A DNA stretch of 64,000 bases from Paenibacillus yonginensis (GCF_001685395.1 NZ_CP014167.1:4782001-4846000); one strand, 5' to 3'. Shown: positions 8,523-17,755, counted from the first letter of the stretch. The notes: generated from the letters alone by a model not told the origin. Program-made: numbers and translations.

Positions 8523-8592
8523 GAAATTTTGCCGTTTGTTTGGGTTTAAGAGATTGTTAACCTTGTTAATTTGGTGGAGGTAGGTCAAGCTA

Positions 8593-10548
8593 GTGAGCCG
8601 TTATCCTTTTGAATATGATCCTTCCCGTCCGTTCATCGAACAGGCGGGCGAATGGATCGGTGATGTGTTTTATGAAGTGCTGCCCGAAGCCGGATTTGAA
8701 ATCCGGGACGAGCAGATTTATATGGCTTACCAGGTAGAACGGGCTTTTGCCGATAAAATGCCGATCTTTGCCGAAGCTGGGGTCGGGACGGGCAAGACGC
8801 TTGTTTATCTGCTGTACAGCATCTGTTATGCGCGTTATACACGCAAGCCGGCGGTCATCGCCTGTGCGGACGAATCGCTGATCGAGCAGCTGGTCAAGCC
8901 GGAAGGCGATATTGCCAAGCTGGCTCGCCATCTCGGTCTGGAGATCGACGCCCGGCTGGCGAAATCCCCGGATCAATATTTATGCCTGAAGAAGCTGGAT
9001 CAGGCGCAGAATATCCAGGACGACAGCCTGCCGCTGGCCGAGCTGTACGGTACGATTCCCGATTTTGTCCATGCGCATGGTGCGCTTCAGGAGTTTCATC
9101 CTTACGGGGATCGGAGGGACTATCCCGATATGACCGATGAGCAGTGGGGCCGGGTCAACTGGGATTCGTTCCAGGACTGCTTCGCCTGCGAGCTGCGCCA
9201 CCGCTGCGGGCAGACGTTGTCCCGTGATCATTACCGCAAAGCGGCGGATTTGATTATCTGCTCGCACGATTATTACATGGAGCATGTCTGGACTTACGAA
9301 GGCCGCAAACGGGAAGGCCAGCTGCCGCTGCTGCCCGAGCACTGCGCCGTCGTCTTTGACGAAGGGCATCTGCTCGAATCCGCGGCGATGAAGGCGCTGG
9401 GCTACCGGATGAAACATACGGTATTCGAGGAGCTGATCAGCCGCCTGCTTCAGAACGAAATCCGCGAAACGCTGGCCGTTCTGGTGGATGAAGCTATCCT
9501 GCAGAGTGAACGGATGTTTGCGGCCATCCGCCGCCAAAGCCATAAGGTGCCCGGCTCGGACCGGATGAGCATCGAGCTGAATCCGGCGCTGCTGCGCGAG
9601 GTTCACCGGCTGCGCACCGTCATTAGCGCCATCGAGGAGGAGCTTGTCTTTGAAGGCGAGCTGTACACGATCGACAGCTATCAGCTACGTATCGTCGAGG
9701 AGCATTTGGAGATGATGGGGATCGCCCTCCGGCTGTTTGAGGAGTCCGGGGCTTTAATCTGCTGGGCAGCCGAGGAGAAGGACGGCTTGACGCTCAGCGT
9801 CATGCCGCGCAACGTTAAGCAGGTGCTGGAGGAGCGCGTGTTCAGCCAGCGTATGCCGATTGTTTTCTCGTCGGCGACGATGTCGGTGGGCAAGTCCTTT
9901 TCGTTTATGGCCGATAGTCTGGGAATCAAGAATTACCTATCGTTCTCGGTTGATTCTCCATATGATTACGTAACGAGAATGAAGGCCTACATTCCTGAAC
10001 CTCTTCAAGGCGGCTTTGAGGGGAAAATAAAACTCGCCTTGCGGTTAATCCGCCACACGGAGGGCCGGGCGCTGGTGCTGCTGCGGACGCAGGAGGAGCT
10101 TCGCCGCTTCAAGGCTGCGACAGCCGGCCTGCCGGAGCTGGCCGAATATCGCCTGCTGTTTGAAGGCGACCGGGAGATCAGCCATTTGATCTCGGCGTTT
10201 CAGAATGACGAACACAGCATCCTGGCCGCCGTCCGGCTTTGGGAAGGTCTCGACGTTCCAGGACCGTCGCTGTCGAACCTGATCGTCTGGTCCCTGCCTT
10301 ATCCGCCAAATGACCCGGTATTCGCTGCTAAAAGGGCGGAGGCGGCTGATCCTTTTGCAGAGGTGGATCTTCCGTATATGCTGCTCCGTCTGAAGCAGGG
10401 AATCGGGCGGCTGATCCGTTCCAGCAGCGACGCAGGGATGGTCACGATTATGGCCGATCCGGATGAACATCCGGTTCACGACTACATTGGTTCCGTTCTG
10501 CCTAATGGCGTGGAGCTGAACAAGCTGGAGGAGACTGCGGCTTTATAG
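8593..10548 (+). CDS. DinG/XPD-like Fe-S DNA helicase
   Basis: 651 residues, superfamily 2 helicase. Walker A is GVGTGKT (about 63-69), the DEAH box appears as DEGH (256-259), and later motifs are FSSATMS and QGIGRLIRSSSDAG. Four cysteines, C131 (YLCLKK) and C196, C199 and C205 (DCFACELRHRC), are placed as in the 4Fe-4S cluster of XPD/DinG helicases. There is no N-terminal DEDDh exonuclease domain of the kind fused to Bacillus DinG, so it resembles the shorter YoaA-type proteins. GTG start with GGAGG 12 bases upstream. Likely role: unwinding of 5'-tailed DNA or R-loops in repair. Confidence 0.9.
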   Translation: MSRYPFEYDPSRPFIEQAGEWIGDVFYEVLPEAGFEIRDEQIYMAYQVERAFADKMPIFAEAGVGTGKTLVYLLYSICYARYTRKPAVIACADESLIEQLVKPEGDIAKLARHLGLEIDARLAKSPDQYLCLKKLDQAQNIQDDSLPLAELYGTIPDFVHAHGALQEFHPYGDRRDYPDMTDEQWGRVNWDSFQDCFACELRHRCGQTLSRDHYRKAADLIICSHDYYMEHVWTYEGRKREGQLPLLPEHCAVVFDEGHLLESAAMKALGYRMKHTVFEELISRLLQNEIRETLAVLVDEAILQSERMFAAIRRQSHKVPGSDRMSIELNPALLREVHRLRTVISAIEEELVFEGELYTIDSYQLRIVEEHLEMMGIALRLFEESGALICWAAEEKDGLTLSVMPRNVKQVLEERVFSQRMPIVFSSATMSVGKSFSFMADSLGIKNYLSFSVDSPYDYVTRMKAYIPEPLQGGFEGKIKLALRLIRHTEGRALVLLRTQEELRRFKAATAGLPELAEYRLLFEGDREISHLISAFQNDEHSILAAVRLWEGLDVPGPSLSNLIVWSLPYPPNDPVFAAKRAEAADPFAEVDLPYMLLRLKQGIGRLIRSSSDAGMVTIMADPDEHPVHDYIGSVLPNGVELNKLEETAAL

Positions 10549-10622
10549 AGGCTCCGGGAGGATCGGCGCTGATAAAGCCGAATAGAATAACACTTATACG
10601 CAGCATAAGGGAGGGAATTGCC

Positions 10623-11255
10623 GTGTCAGCTCAGGAGATGCTGGACGTATACACAGCACAGAAGGTAAGAATAGGCAGCGTCAGCCGCCAGCAGGCGCAT
10701 GCCGAGGGCTTGTGGCATCAGACGTTTCAATGCTGGGTGGTTGACAAACACGCTGATCCGGGCAATCCCGGACTTCTGTTTCAGCTCCGCGCGGAGGATA
10801 AAGATACCTTTCCCGGTAAATTGGATATCTCCTGCGCCGGACATTTGCTTGCCGGCGAGACGCCGGAGGACGGGATCCGCGAGCTGGAAGAAGAGCTGGG
10901 GATTAAAGCGGAGTTCCGGGATCTTCGTTACTGCGGCATGGTGGCGCAGGAGAGCTATATTTCCCCGGCGATTATCGACCGGGAGTTTAATCAAGTGTAT
11001 TTGTACGAAAGCGGACTGCCGCTTGAGAAGTATTTTTTTCAAACCAGTGAAATATCAGGTCTTTTCTTCATCGGTCTGGCCGAATACAAAGCGCTGCTCA
11101 ACGGAGAGTGCGATTACGTCGAAGCAAGGGACGGGGTCCGCCACGACCGCGGGCTGGATAGGGTGTACCGCTCTGTAGAGCGGTTCGGGCTTGAAGATTT
11201 TACACCCAATTCCGAGGCCTACTACAAGCTGCTGTTTGAAGCCTTCGGTAAATAA
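10623..11255 (+). CDS. Nudix hydrolase
   Basis: 210 residues. The Nudix box is complete: GHLLAGETPEDGIRELEEEL followed by GI fits GX5EX7REUXEEXGU, with the metal-binding REUXEE residues intact. The N-terminus (RIGSVSRQQAHAEGLWHQTF) with CWVV resembles isopentenyl-diphosphate isomerase-like Nudix proteins, in which a short N-terminal arm precedes the box. Start is GTG behind GGGAGGG. It follows the helicase by 74 bp and may share its transcript. The nucleotide or diphosphate substrate is unknown. Confidence 0.88.
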   Translation: MSAQEMLDVYTAQKVRIGSVSRQQAHAEGLWHQTFQCWVVDKHADPGNPGLLFQLRAEDKDTFPGKLDISCAGHLLAGETPEDGIRELEEELGIKAEFRDLRYCGMVAQESYISPAIIDREFNQVYLYESGLPLEKYFFQTSEISGLFFIGLAEYKALLNGECDYVEARDGVRHDRGLDRVYRSVERFGLEDFTPNSEAYYKLLFEAFGK

Positions 11256-11309
11256 CACCCGGCACCTGATTTTCCAAATATATGAAGCCATCAGTCACTC
11301 CTGTAAGGT

Positions 11310-11840
11310 ATGCCGAATAGGCTGAAGCATATCTTTAGGGAGGGATTTGAATTGTACAGAAACAAACCGCAGCATTTGGCCTGGCATGAAACGTTAGAGC
11401 TACATGAACTAACCGCTTTTCAAAGCAACCATCTGGTTCTGTTTAAAATGCTTTTGACCGACGTTACGGATCCGGAATTGAAGGCTCTGTATGTAGAGAC
11501 GATCAAATGTATTGAAGGCAATCTCAAGGAGCTGCTGAAGTATTATCCGAAGGCGCCGGAAGGCACCAGGGGAGAGTCCAAGGGCATGGATATGACGGGC
11601 GTTTATGCAGGCCTGCTGCTGGGATTCGCCAAAACGGCGATCCGTTCCTATGCAATTGGAATTACGGAAACCTCTACGCCTGCGCTGCGGGAGACGCTGC
11701 ATAAACAGCTGGATAACGCGATCAAGCTTCATGCCAAGATTTTTCATTTCATGCAGGAACGCGGATTGTATGCGGCGTATGATCTTCCAAAGCTGCTGGA
11801 GAATGACATTAACCAGGCGAATAAAGCCATTTCTTTGTAA
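11310..11840 (+). CDS. CotF/DUF3231-like ferritin-fold protein
   Basis: 176 residues, mostly helical. ETLELHELTAFQSNHLVLFK and HFMQERGLYAAYDLPKLLEN are characteristic of the spore-coat CotF / DUF3231 four-helix-bundle group. A second member of this group lies 185 bp downstream. Such genes are common in spore formers and are often sporulation-expressed, but function is not established. The start is the ATG at 11310; no strong ribosome site is visible, while AGGGAGG at 11338 would suit a later, shorter start. Confidence 0.65.
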   Translation: MPNRLKHIFREGFELYRNKPQHLAWHETLELHELTAFQSNHLVLFKMLLTDVTDPELKALYVETIKCIEGNLKELLKYYPKAPEGTRGESKGMDMTGVYAGLLLGFAKTAIRSYAIGITETSTPALRETLHKQLDNAIKLHAKIFHFMQERGLYAAYDLPKLLENDINQANKAISL

Positions 11841-11873
11841 CAGATCCGTGTGTGCCGGCCAAGAGAACTTGAG

Positions 11874-11909
11874 AACCTGCCAACCTTTTAAGGTTGAGCG
11901 GGTTTCTTG
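11874..11909 (+). terminator. Intrinsic terminator after the CotF-like gene
   Basis: AACCTGCCAACCTT and AAGGTTGAGCGGGTT form an imperfect stem followed by TCTTGCTG. It separates the two coat-like genes. Confidence 0.6.
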
Positions 11910-12024
11910 CTGTTTCATGAAGAGTCCCTGGCGGAGAAGAGGGAACAGAGCCTTATAGGTATTAAACTTCTTTTATTGGGAATAACATCAGCAGTTCTAA
12001 ATAAACAATAAAGGAAGTGTATAT

Positions 12025-13038
12025 ATGAGTGACAAGGGACCGCTCCCTCTAACCTCCTCGGAGATGGGTTTGCTTTGGACGACCTATATCAACGATACAA
12101 TGTCGGTTTGTGTCTTAAAGCATTTTATAAGCAACACCGAAGACCCGGAAGTCAAGACCCTTGTCGAATTAACGCTGGAATTTTCAAGCAGGCATGTGAA
12201 GCTCCTCAAAGAGCTGTTTAATAAAGAGAACTTTGCTGTCCCCAAAGGTTTTACTGAAGAAGATGTAAACGTTCGGGCCAAACGTTTGTTTTCAGATTAT
12301 TTTTACCTCTACTACATCAAAAATATGGCGAAAGTCGGTCTGGCTGTGCACAGCCTGGCTTATTCTATGAGCATGCGCGCGGACATAAGAAGCTTCTACC
12401 ATGAATGCCTGGAGCAGGTTACTCTTATGGATCAAAAAGCTACTGAGCTGCTGTTGGCTAAAGGTTTGTTCATCCGCCCGCCTTACATCCCAGTTCCGGA
12501 GAAAGCGGGATTTGTGGAGAGCACCCGCTTTCTGTCAGGCGGTTTTTTTGGCTTTCGCAGTAAACGCCCCCTTTCCACAATCGAAATCGGCCATTTATTC
12601 TCCAATGTGCAAACTAATGCTTTGGGTAGAGCGCTGTTAATCGGTCTCTCCCAGGTGGTTCAGTCGGAAGAAATCCGCAAGTATCTGAAGCGGGGAGCGG
12701 ATATTTCAAGCAAGCATATTAAGATTTTCTCCGATTTCCTGCTGGATGATAACCTGCCCGCGCCAATGACCTGGGAGTCGGAAATTACGACATCCACGGA
12801 GGCACCGTTCTCGGATAAGCTGATCCTCTTCCATATGTCTCTCCTGGTGGCGGCAGGAACCGGGAACTATGGGGTGGCGACGGCGGCAAGCCCAAGAAAA
12901 GACATAGCGGCAGCCTATATCAGGCTTGCTGCAGAAATTGCTGCTTATGCCGAAGACGGGGCGGTTATGATGATCAAACACGGTTATCTGGAGGAGCCGC
13001 CAGAGGCGCCGGACCGTGAGGCATTGGCCCAATCCTGA
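12025..13038 (+). CDS. DUF3231 family protein
   Basis: 337 residues with two copies of a ~165-residue helical unit: the first begins LTSSEMGLLWTTYINDTMSV and the second LSTIEIGHLFSNVQTNALGR. Each ends in a DxHL/YxExP-like tail (LLLAKGLFIRPPYIPVPEK; MMIKHGYLEEPPEAPDRE). This two-repeat layout is normal for DUF3231 proteins of Bacillus and Paenibacillus, which resemble coat/ferritin-like bundles. ATG start with AAAGGAAGTG upstream. No enzymatic motif is seen; a sporulation or spore-surface role is inference from the family. Confidence 0.8.
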   Translation: MSDKGPLPLTSSEMGLLWTTYINDTMSVCVLKHFISNTEDPEVKTLVELTLEFSSRHVKLLKELFNKENFAVPKGFTEEDVNVRAKRLFSDYFYLYYIKNMAKVGLAVHSLAYSMSMRADIRSFYHECLEQVTLMDQKATELLLAKGLFIRPPYIPVPEKAGFVESTRFLSGGFFGFRSKRPLSTIEIGHLFSNVQTNALGRALLIGLSQVVQSEEIRKYLKRGADISSKHIKIFSDFLLDDNLPAPMTWESEITTSTEAPFSDKLILFHMSLLVAAGTGNYGVATAASPRKDIAAAYIRLAAEIAAYAEDGAVMMIKHGYLEEPPEAPDREALAQS

Positions 13039-13106
13039 TCTACGGCGAATACCGTTGGAGAATGTTCGGTTTAATAGGGTTTAATTTGGAATAAGGCAAT
13101 TAATCG

Positions 13107-13137
13107 AAGCCGCCGGGGACATCCAAGGTGGCTTTCT
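13107..13137 (+). terminator. Weak terminator-like hairpin
   Basis: AAGCCGCC and GGTGGCTTTCT can pair over a 12-base loop. Short and without a long U-run, so uncertain. Confidence 0.35.
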
Positions 13138-13223
13138 GGCGTTGCTGCCGGAAGCAGCGGATGTATTTTGGCTGAGAACAAGGTATACTCGGTAGTGATT
13201 ACAAGGCTGTGGGAGGAAATCCA

Positions 13224-15194
13224 TTGAATACTGAACATTTAGAGCTATCCCAAACGAACATTACTTTGATGGCCAAGCTGCGCATTATGGCAACCACGGA
13301 CGTGCACGTCCATCTGCTTGGTTACGATTATTATGCTGATCAGGAAGCCCATCATAACGGACTTGTTTATACGTCAGCCCTGATCCGCCAGGCAAGGCTA
13401 GAAGCGCCAAACCATCTGCTGCTGGATAACGGGGATATTCTGCAGGGTTCCCCGATGGGCGATTATGAAGCGCAGAAAGCGGCGAATGCAGCAAATGCGG
13501 CGGCTGATCCCGCTGCAGGGAAAGCTGCCGGGGCCGCGCCTGGTAGCGGGGAAAAGAGCAGCATTCATCCGGTATTTAAAGCGATGAATTATCTTGGGTA
13601 TGAAGCCGGGACACTGGGCAACCATGAATTCAATTACGGGCTGGAGTACCTGCAGCAATGCCTGGCCATGGCCGATTTCCCTTATACGAATGCAAATATT
13701 ATCGATGCTGGCAGCGGGCTCCCGCTGTTTAATCCGTTTGTTATGCTGGACAAACCGCTTAAATGTGAGGACGGATCGGTAAGCACGGTGAAGGTCGGTC
13801 TGATCGGTTTTGTTCCGCCTCAGATTATGCAGTGGGACAAAAGCAACCTTGAAGGCAAAATCCAGGTGCGCGACATGCTGGAGACTGCCCGGGAATGGAT
13901 TCCGGTCATGAAGGAGCAGGGAGCGGAAATCGTTGTTGCCCTGGTCCATGCCGGCTATGAGGAGCTTCCCGAAACCCCTTATATGGAAAATGCCGCACTT
14001 CATTTCGGACAGGTGCCGGATGTGGACGCGATTGTGTTCGGGCATGCGCACAAGCTGTTTCCCGGACCTTTCTTCGAAGGGAAGACCGGCGCCGACAATG
14101 AACGCGGTACGCTGCATGGCATTCCCGCTGTGGAGCCGGGTTATGCGGGAGAGCATCTCGGCATCATCGACCTGGAGCTGGAGCATCGGGACGGCAAATG
14201 GCGGGTAGCGAACGGCCGGGCCGAATGCAGACCGGTTTATGATACGGCGGCAGGCAAGCCGCTTGTGGAACCGGATGAGGAGCTGGCCAGACTGCTGGAA
14301 GACAGCCACCAGGAAGTGCTGGCTTATATCCGCGGAGCGGTCGGACAAACAACAGGACCGATCAACAGCTATTTCTCCCTGCTTGCAGACGACAGTTCGG
14401 TTCAGCTGATCAACGATGCGCAGCGGGACTACACCCGCAGACAGATGGCGGGTACGGTGTATGAAGGACTGCCCGTTCTGGCCGCTTCCGCACCGTTCAA
14501 GACGGGCGGACGCTACGGCCCGGCTCATTTCACAAGCATTCCGGCCGGCGGTCTGGCCATCAAACATATCGCGGACCTGTACAATTATCCCAACACGCTT
14601 CATGCCCTCCACCTGAATGGAGCCGAACTTAAGGAGTGGCTGGAATGGGCGGCGGGACTGTTTACGCAAATCGATCCGGATTCGGCTGAGGAACAGCCGC
14701 TTGTTAATCCGGATTTCCCGAGCTTTAATTTCGATGTGATCGACGGGGTCGATTATGTGATCGACGTAACCAAACCTGCGAGATACGATGCGGCAGGCAA
14801 GCTGGTTCACCCGGAGTCAAGCCGGATTGTAAGCCTGACTTATGAAGGCCGTCCCGTGGGGGCGGAGCAATTTTTTGTAGTAGCCACCAACAGCTATCGC
14901 GCGTTCTCGTCGGAGCTGGCGAATCCGGGCGGGCAGCGAATTGTGCTGGCTTCCACAGAAGAGAACCGTCAGGTGCTTACGCAGTACATCCGCGATACAG
15001 GCACGTTCCATCCTTATGCGGACGGCAACTGGAGGCTGCTTCCGACCGGAGGCCAACCTGTTATTACCTACTTGACCTCGCCAAAAGCTCTTGAAGCCGC
15101 AAAACAGTGGGAAGGGCTGCAATTTGAAGGAATAAACGAGGCCGGCTTCGCCAAATTCCGGGTGAACCTGGACCGGCTGAAGCCAAGTCATTAG
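13224..15194 (+). CDS. 2',3'-cyclic-nucleotide phosphodiesterase / 5'-nucleotidase family protein
   Basis: 656 residues, CpdB/YfkN-like. The metallophosphatase half has ATTDVHVHLLGYDYY, LLDNGDILQGSPMGDY, LGNHEFNYGLEYL and VFGHAHKLFPG; the C-terminal 5'-nucleotidase half has VVATNSYRAF. It should hydrolyse 2',3'-cyclic nucleotides and 3'-nucleotides. TTG at 13224 is chosen because GGGAGG (13211-13216) is 7 bases upstream. Unlike most of the family there is no signal peptide or wall anchor. An Ala-rich stretch of about 28 residues (after GDYEAQKA, up to SSIHP) interrupts the catalytic domain. Confidence 0.9.
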   Translation: MNTEHLELSQTNITLMAKLRIMATTDVHVHLLGYDYYADQEAHHNGLVYTSALIRQARLEAPNHLLLDNGDILQGSPMGDYEAQKAANAANAAADPAAGKAAGAAPGSGEKSSIHPVFKAMNYLGYEAGTLGNHEFNYGLEYLQQCLAMADFPYTNANIIDAGSGLPLFNPFVMLDKPLKCEDGSVSTVKVGLIGFVPPQIMQWDKSNLEGKIQVRDMLETAREWIPVMKEQGAEIVVALVHAGYEELPETPYMENAALHFGQVPDVDAIVFGHAHKLFPGPFFEGKTGADNERGTLHGIPAVEPGYAGEHLGIIDLELEHRDGKWRVANGRAECRPVYDTAAGKPLVEPDEELARLLEDSHQEVLAYIRGAVGQTTGPINSYFSLLADDSSVQLINDAQRDYTRRQMAGTVYEGLPVLAASAPFKTGGRYGPAHFTSIPAGGLAIKHIADLYNYPNTLHALHLNGAELKEWLEWAAGLFTQIDPDSAEEQPLVNPDFPSFNFDVIDGVDYVIDVTKPARYDAAGKLVHPESSRIVSLTYEGRPVGAEQFFVVATNSYRAFSSELANPGGQRIVLASTEENRQVLTQYIRDTGTFHPYADGNWRLLPTGGQPVITYLTSPKALEAAKQWEGLQFEGINEAGFAKFRVNLDRLKPSH

Positions 15195-15246
15195 GCATTT
15201 CATGGAGTCAACCTGGAATTAGATAAGACATAGACATCAATCGCTG

Positions 15247-15276
15247 GACCGCTTCCGTCAGGAGGCGGTCTTTTTT
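15247..15276 (+). terminator. Intrinsic terminator
   Basis: GACCGCTTCC GTCA GGAGGCGGTC followed by six T. It ends the cyclic-nucleotide phosphodiesterase transcript. Confidence 0.9.
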
Positions 15277-15354
15277 CTTTGGCTAAAGGGAATCCTGAAG
15301 AGGGGAATGGAAGTTGCGGCAGATCAGGAGCACCTTTGGTAAAAGCGGCAAAAG

Positions 15355-15391
15355 GTTAACGTTGACGTTAACGTTAGCGAATGTATATAAT
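15355..15391 (+). promoter_or_regulatory. MerR-type promoter with operator repeats
   Basis: Two GTTAACGTT repeats (15355-15363 and 15367-15375) overlap a TTGACG -35 (15362-15367); TATAAT lies at 15386-15391. The spacer is 18 bp, longer than optimum, as in many MerR-controlled promoters where the regulator twists the DNA. The MerR gene starts about 90 bp downstream. Confidence 0.6.
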
Positions 15392-15481
15392 ATTTTATAT
15401 AATAAAAAGTTATAGTATAACAATTGTTATTATTCAAGGGGGTAGGAGGGGGAAACACCGGCATCAGGAAGGAGAGCACGC

Positions 15482-15934
15482 ATGCTGTATAAAATTGATG
15501 AGGTGGCCAAAGAATGCGGCCTGACCAAACGGACGATCCGGTATTACGAGGAAATAGGTTTGCTGCCTTCTCCGCAGCGCAGCGAGGGCGGCATCCGGCT
15601 GTACAGCCAAAGCGACATCGACTTGCTCAAGAAGATCGTCAGCGCACGCGAGGTGCTGGGCTTCTCACTGCAGGAGCTGCAGCAGTACGTCCAATACGCC
15701 GAGGTGCTGGCGGGACAGAGGCAGGCTTATCTGGAGAAGATGAACAGCCTGAGCTCTGAGGAACGGAAGAGGAAGCTAACTGAAATTGATCGAACGGTTA
15801 CGGATCAGCTGGAATTAATGGAACAGAAAGTCCGGAATATCCGCGGCTTCCAGGAAGAGCTGGCCGAGTTTCAGATGCTGGTGAGAGGGGCCTTGGAGAA
15901 GTTTGATGAAGGAAAAACCAAAATGGATGAATGA
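15482..15934 (+). CDS. MerR-family transcriptional regulator
   Basis: 150 residues. The N-terminus YKIDEVAKECGLTKRTIRYY with EEIGLLPSPQRSEGGIRLYS is the winged helix of MerR proteins. It is followed by DIDLLKKIVSAREVLGFSLQ and a long dimerisation coiled coil (residues 75-130). No cysteines suited to metal sensing are seen, so an organic or drug ligand is more likely. GGAGAGCACGC precedes the ATG. Cotranscribed with the MFS exporter 18 bp downstream, a normal arrangement for a drug-induced regulator-pump pair. Confidence 0.92.
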   Translation: MLYKIDEVAKECGLTKRTIRYYEEIGLLPSPQRSEGGIRLYSQSDIDLLKKIVSAREVLGFSLQELQQYVQYAEVLAGQRQAYLEKMNSLSSEERKRKLTEIDRTVTDQLELMEQKVRNIRGFQEELAEFQMLVRGALEKFDEGKTKMDE

Positions 15935-15952
15935 GATCTGGAGGTTGAACTG

Positions 15953-17161
15953 ATGAGTACAGAACCACATCGTTCCGGAGAGCTGCAGAAGCGCTCCGGT
16001 ATCTTATCGCAGCCCAAAGCCGTTTGGGCTGTTGCTTTTGCCTGTGTTATTTCGTTTATGGGGCTTGGTCTGGTTGACCCCATTCTGCCGGCGATTGCCG
16101 AGCAGCTGCATGCCAGCAAAAGCCAGGTATCCCTGCTGTTTACGAGCTATAACCTGGTAACTGGCCTGGCTATGCTGATTACCGGCGTTATTTCCAGCCG
16201 GATCGGTATTAAGTGGACACTGCTGACCGGCATGATCTTGATTGTTATCTTTGCAGGGCTTGGCGGCCTGTCGGGAACGATCGGCCAGATTGTAGGCTTC
16301 CGCGCAGGCTGGGGACTGGGCAACGCTTTGTTTATTGCCACGGCGCTGTCGGCGATTGTCGGATTCTCGTCTTCGGGAACGGCCAAAGCGATTATTTTGT
16401 ATGAAGCCGCTTTGGGGCTGGGCATCTCGGTAGGTCCGCTGCTGGGCGGGGAGCTGGGCTCGATCTCTTGGCGCGGTCCGTTCTTCGGAGTCAGCGGGCT
16501 GATGCTCCTCGGCTTCCTGTTTGTATTGTTTGTCCTGCCTAAAGTGAAGAAAACTTCTAAAACCTCTTTGAAAGACCCGTTCAAAGCGCTGGCTTATCCG
16601 TCTTTGCTGACGCTCGGAATCGTGGCTTTCCTGTATAACTTCGGCTTTTTCACTTTGATGGCTTATTCGCCTTATGTTATGGATTTGGATGAGCATGGCC
16701 TGGGTTATGTATTTTTTGGCTGGGGCGTGCTGCTGGCCTTGTCTTCCGTGTTTATTGCTCCAAAAATTCAGCGCCGCTTCAATCTGGTTCCTTCTATCGG
16801 CTGGATGCTGACGTTGTTTGCGGTTGATTTGGGCGTTATGGCCATCGGCACGATCAATCACTCGCCGAACACGGTTATCGTGGCGGTTATTGTAGCCGGT
16901 TTATTCCTCGGTATCAATAACACCTTGATTACTACGGCGGTAATGCAGGCTGCGCCTGTAGAACGTTCAACGGCGTCTGCTTCGTACAGCTTTGTCCGCT
17001 TCCTGGGCGGGGCGGTATCGCCTTGGCTGGCCGGCAAATTGTCCGAGTGGTATACAGCGGAGCTGCCTTTCTGGTTTGGCGGGGCAATGGTGCTTGTAGC
17101 TGTTATTGTTCTGGTTGCCCGAGGCCGGCATTTGCGCGGCATTAACATGGAAGGTCATTAA
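15953..17161 (+). CDS. MFS transporter, drug-efflux type
   Basis: 402 residues with about 12 membrane segments. The N-terminal half holds SFMGLGLVDPILPAIAEQL, a degenerate motif A (TGVISSRIGIKWTLL), and the antiporter motif C-like stretch LGLGISVGPLLGGELGS, all signs of a DHA1 proton-driven multidrug exporter. It sits between the MerR regulator (18 bp upstream) and a UspA gene (20 bp downstream), so the three are likely one operon under the MerR-type promoter. Substrate unknown. Confidence 0.9.
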   Translation: MSTEPHRSGELQKRSGILSQPKAVWAVAFACVISFMGLGLVDPILPAIAEQLHASKSQVSLLFTSYNLVTGLAMLITGVISSRIGIKWTLLTGMILIVIFAGLGGLSGTIGQIVGFRAGWGLGNALFIATALSAIVGFSSSGTAKAIILYEAALGLGISVGPLLGGELGSISWRGPFFGVSGLMLLGFLFVLFVLPKVKKTSKTSLKDPFKALAYPSLLTLGIVAFLYNFGFFTLMAYSPYVMDLDEHGLGYVFFGWGVLLALSSVFIAPKIQRRFNLVPSIGWMLTLFAVDLGVMAIGTINHSPNTVIVAVIVAGLFLGINNTLITTAVMQAAPVERSTASASYSFVRFLGGAVSPWLAGKLSEWYTAELPFWFGGAMVLVAVIVLVARGRHLRGINMEGH

Positions 17162-17181
17162 ATCAGAGGAGTGATCACGTT

Positions 17182-17604
17182 ATGCTAACTCATATTTTAG
17201 TGCCGGTAGACGGTTCGGATCATGCTCTCCATGCTTTGGCTTATGCTAAAAACCTGCTCCTCAGCCTAAAGGACTCTCCGCGTTTGACCGTCCTTCACGT
17301 CAATCCGGACGTAACCATCAACGAACCGCCGGTTGGCGTGGAGCTGGATGAACAGATCGAGGCCGAAGGCAGCCGGCTGCTGGTCCCGGTTCAGGAGCTG
17401 CTCGCGGATTTGCAGAGCGATTATAATACGCTGGTGAAGCACGGCGATCCGGGTAAAATCATTTGCCAAACCGCCGCCCAGGAGATGGCCGACCTTATCG
17501 TGATGGGGACGAGGGGAATAGGTTTGATTTCCGAGCTGCTGATTGGATCTGTCAGCCATTATGTAATCCAGCATGCAGCATGTCCTGTTCTGACGACCAA
17601 ATAG
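17182..17604 (+). CDS. Universal stress protein, UspA family
   Basis: 140 residues, a single Usp domain. It begins LTHILVPVDGSDHALHAL and ends with the ATP-binding pattern GTRGIGLISELLIGSVSHYV followed by CPVLTTK, matching G-2x-G-9x-G-S. That marks it as an ATP-binding type of Usp. RBS AGAGGAG. Third gene of the MerR-MFS-Usp cluster and followed by a strong terminator. Cytoplasmic; usually linked to stress endurance. Confidence 0.9.
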   Translation: MLTHILVPVDGSDHALHALAYAKNLLLSLKDSPRLTVLHVNPDVTINEPPVGVELDEQIEAEGSRLLVPVQELLADLQSDYNTLVKHGDPGKIICQTAAQEMADLIVMGTRGIGLISELLIGSVSHYVIQHAACPVLTTK

Positions 17605-17634
17605 AAGAATAACCGAAGCGTTTATAGCGTGAGG

Positions 17635-17687
17635 AACCGGCCGTGCCGCCTGGAGATCCAGGTAGATCGGAGGCCGGTTCTTTTTTT
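17635..17687 (+). terminator. Intrinsic terminator after uspA-like gene
   Basis: AACCGGCC and GGCCGGTT pair over a structured 29-base loop (CCTGGAGATCCAGG inside) and are followed by CTTTTTTT. Confidence 0.88.
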
Positions 17688-17755
17688 GTCTATAGAACTA
17701 AACCGTTTTCTGGGTTACAATGTATTCCAGTAAAATCAAGGAGATAGACAATAAC

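Noticed and set aside
13398..14810. 470-codon open frame on the minus strand
   Set aside because: It lies fully opposite the cyclic-nucleotide phosphodiesterase gene, has no ribosome site and a composition typical of a GC-rich antisense frame (many Arg, His, Gln).
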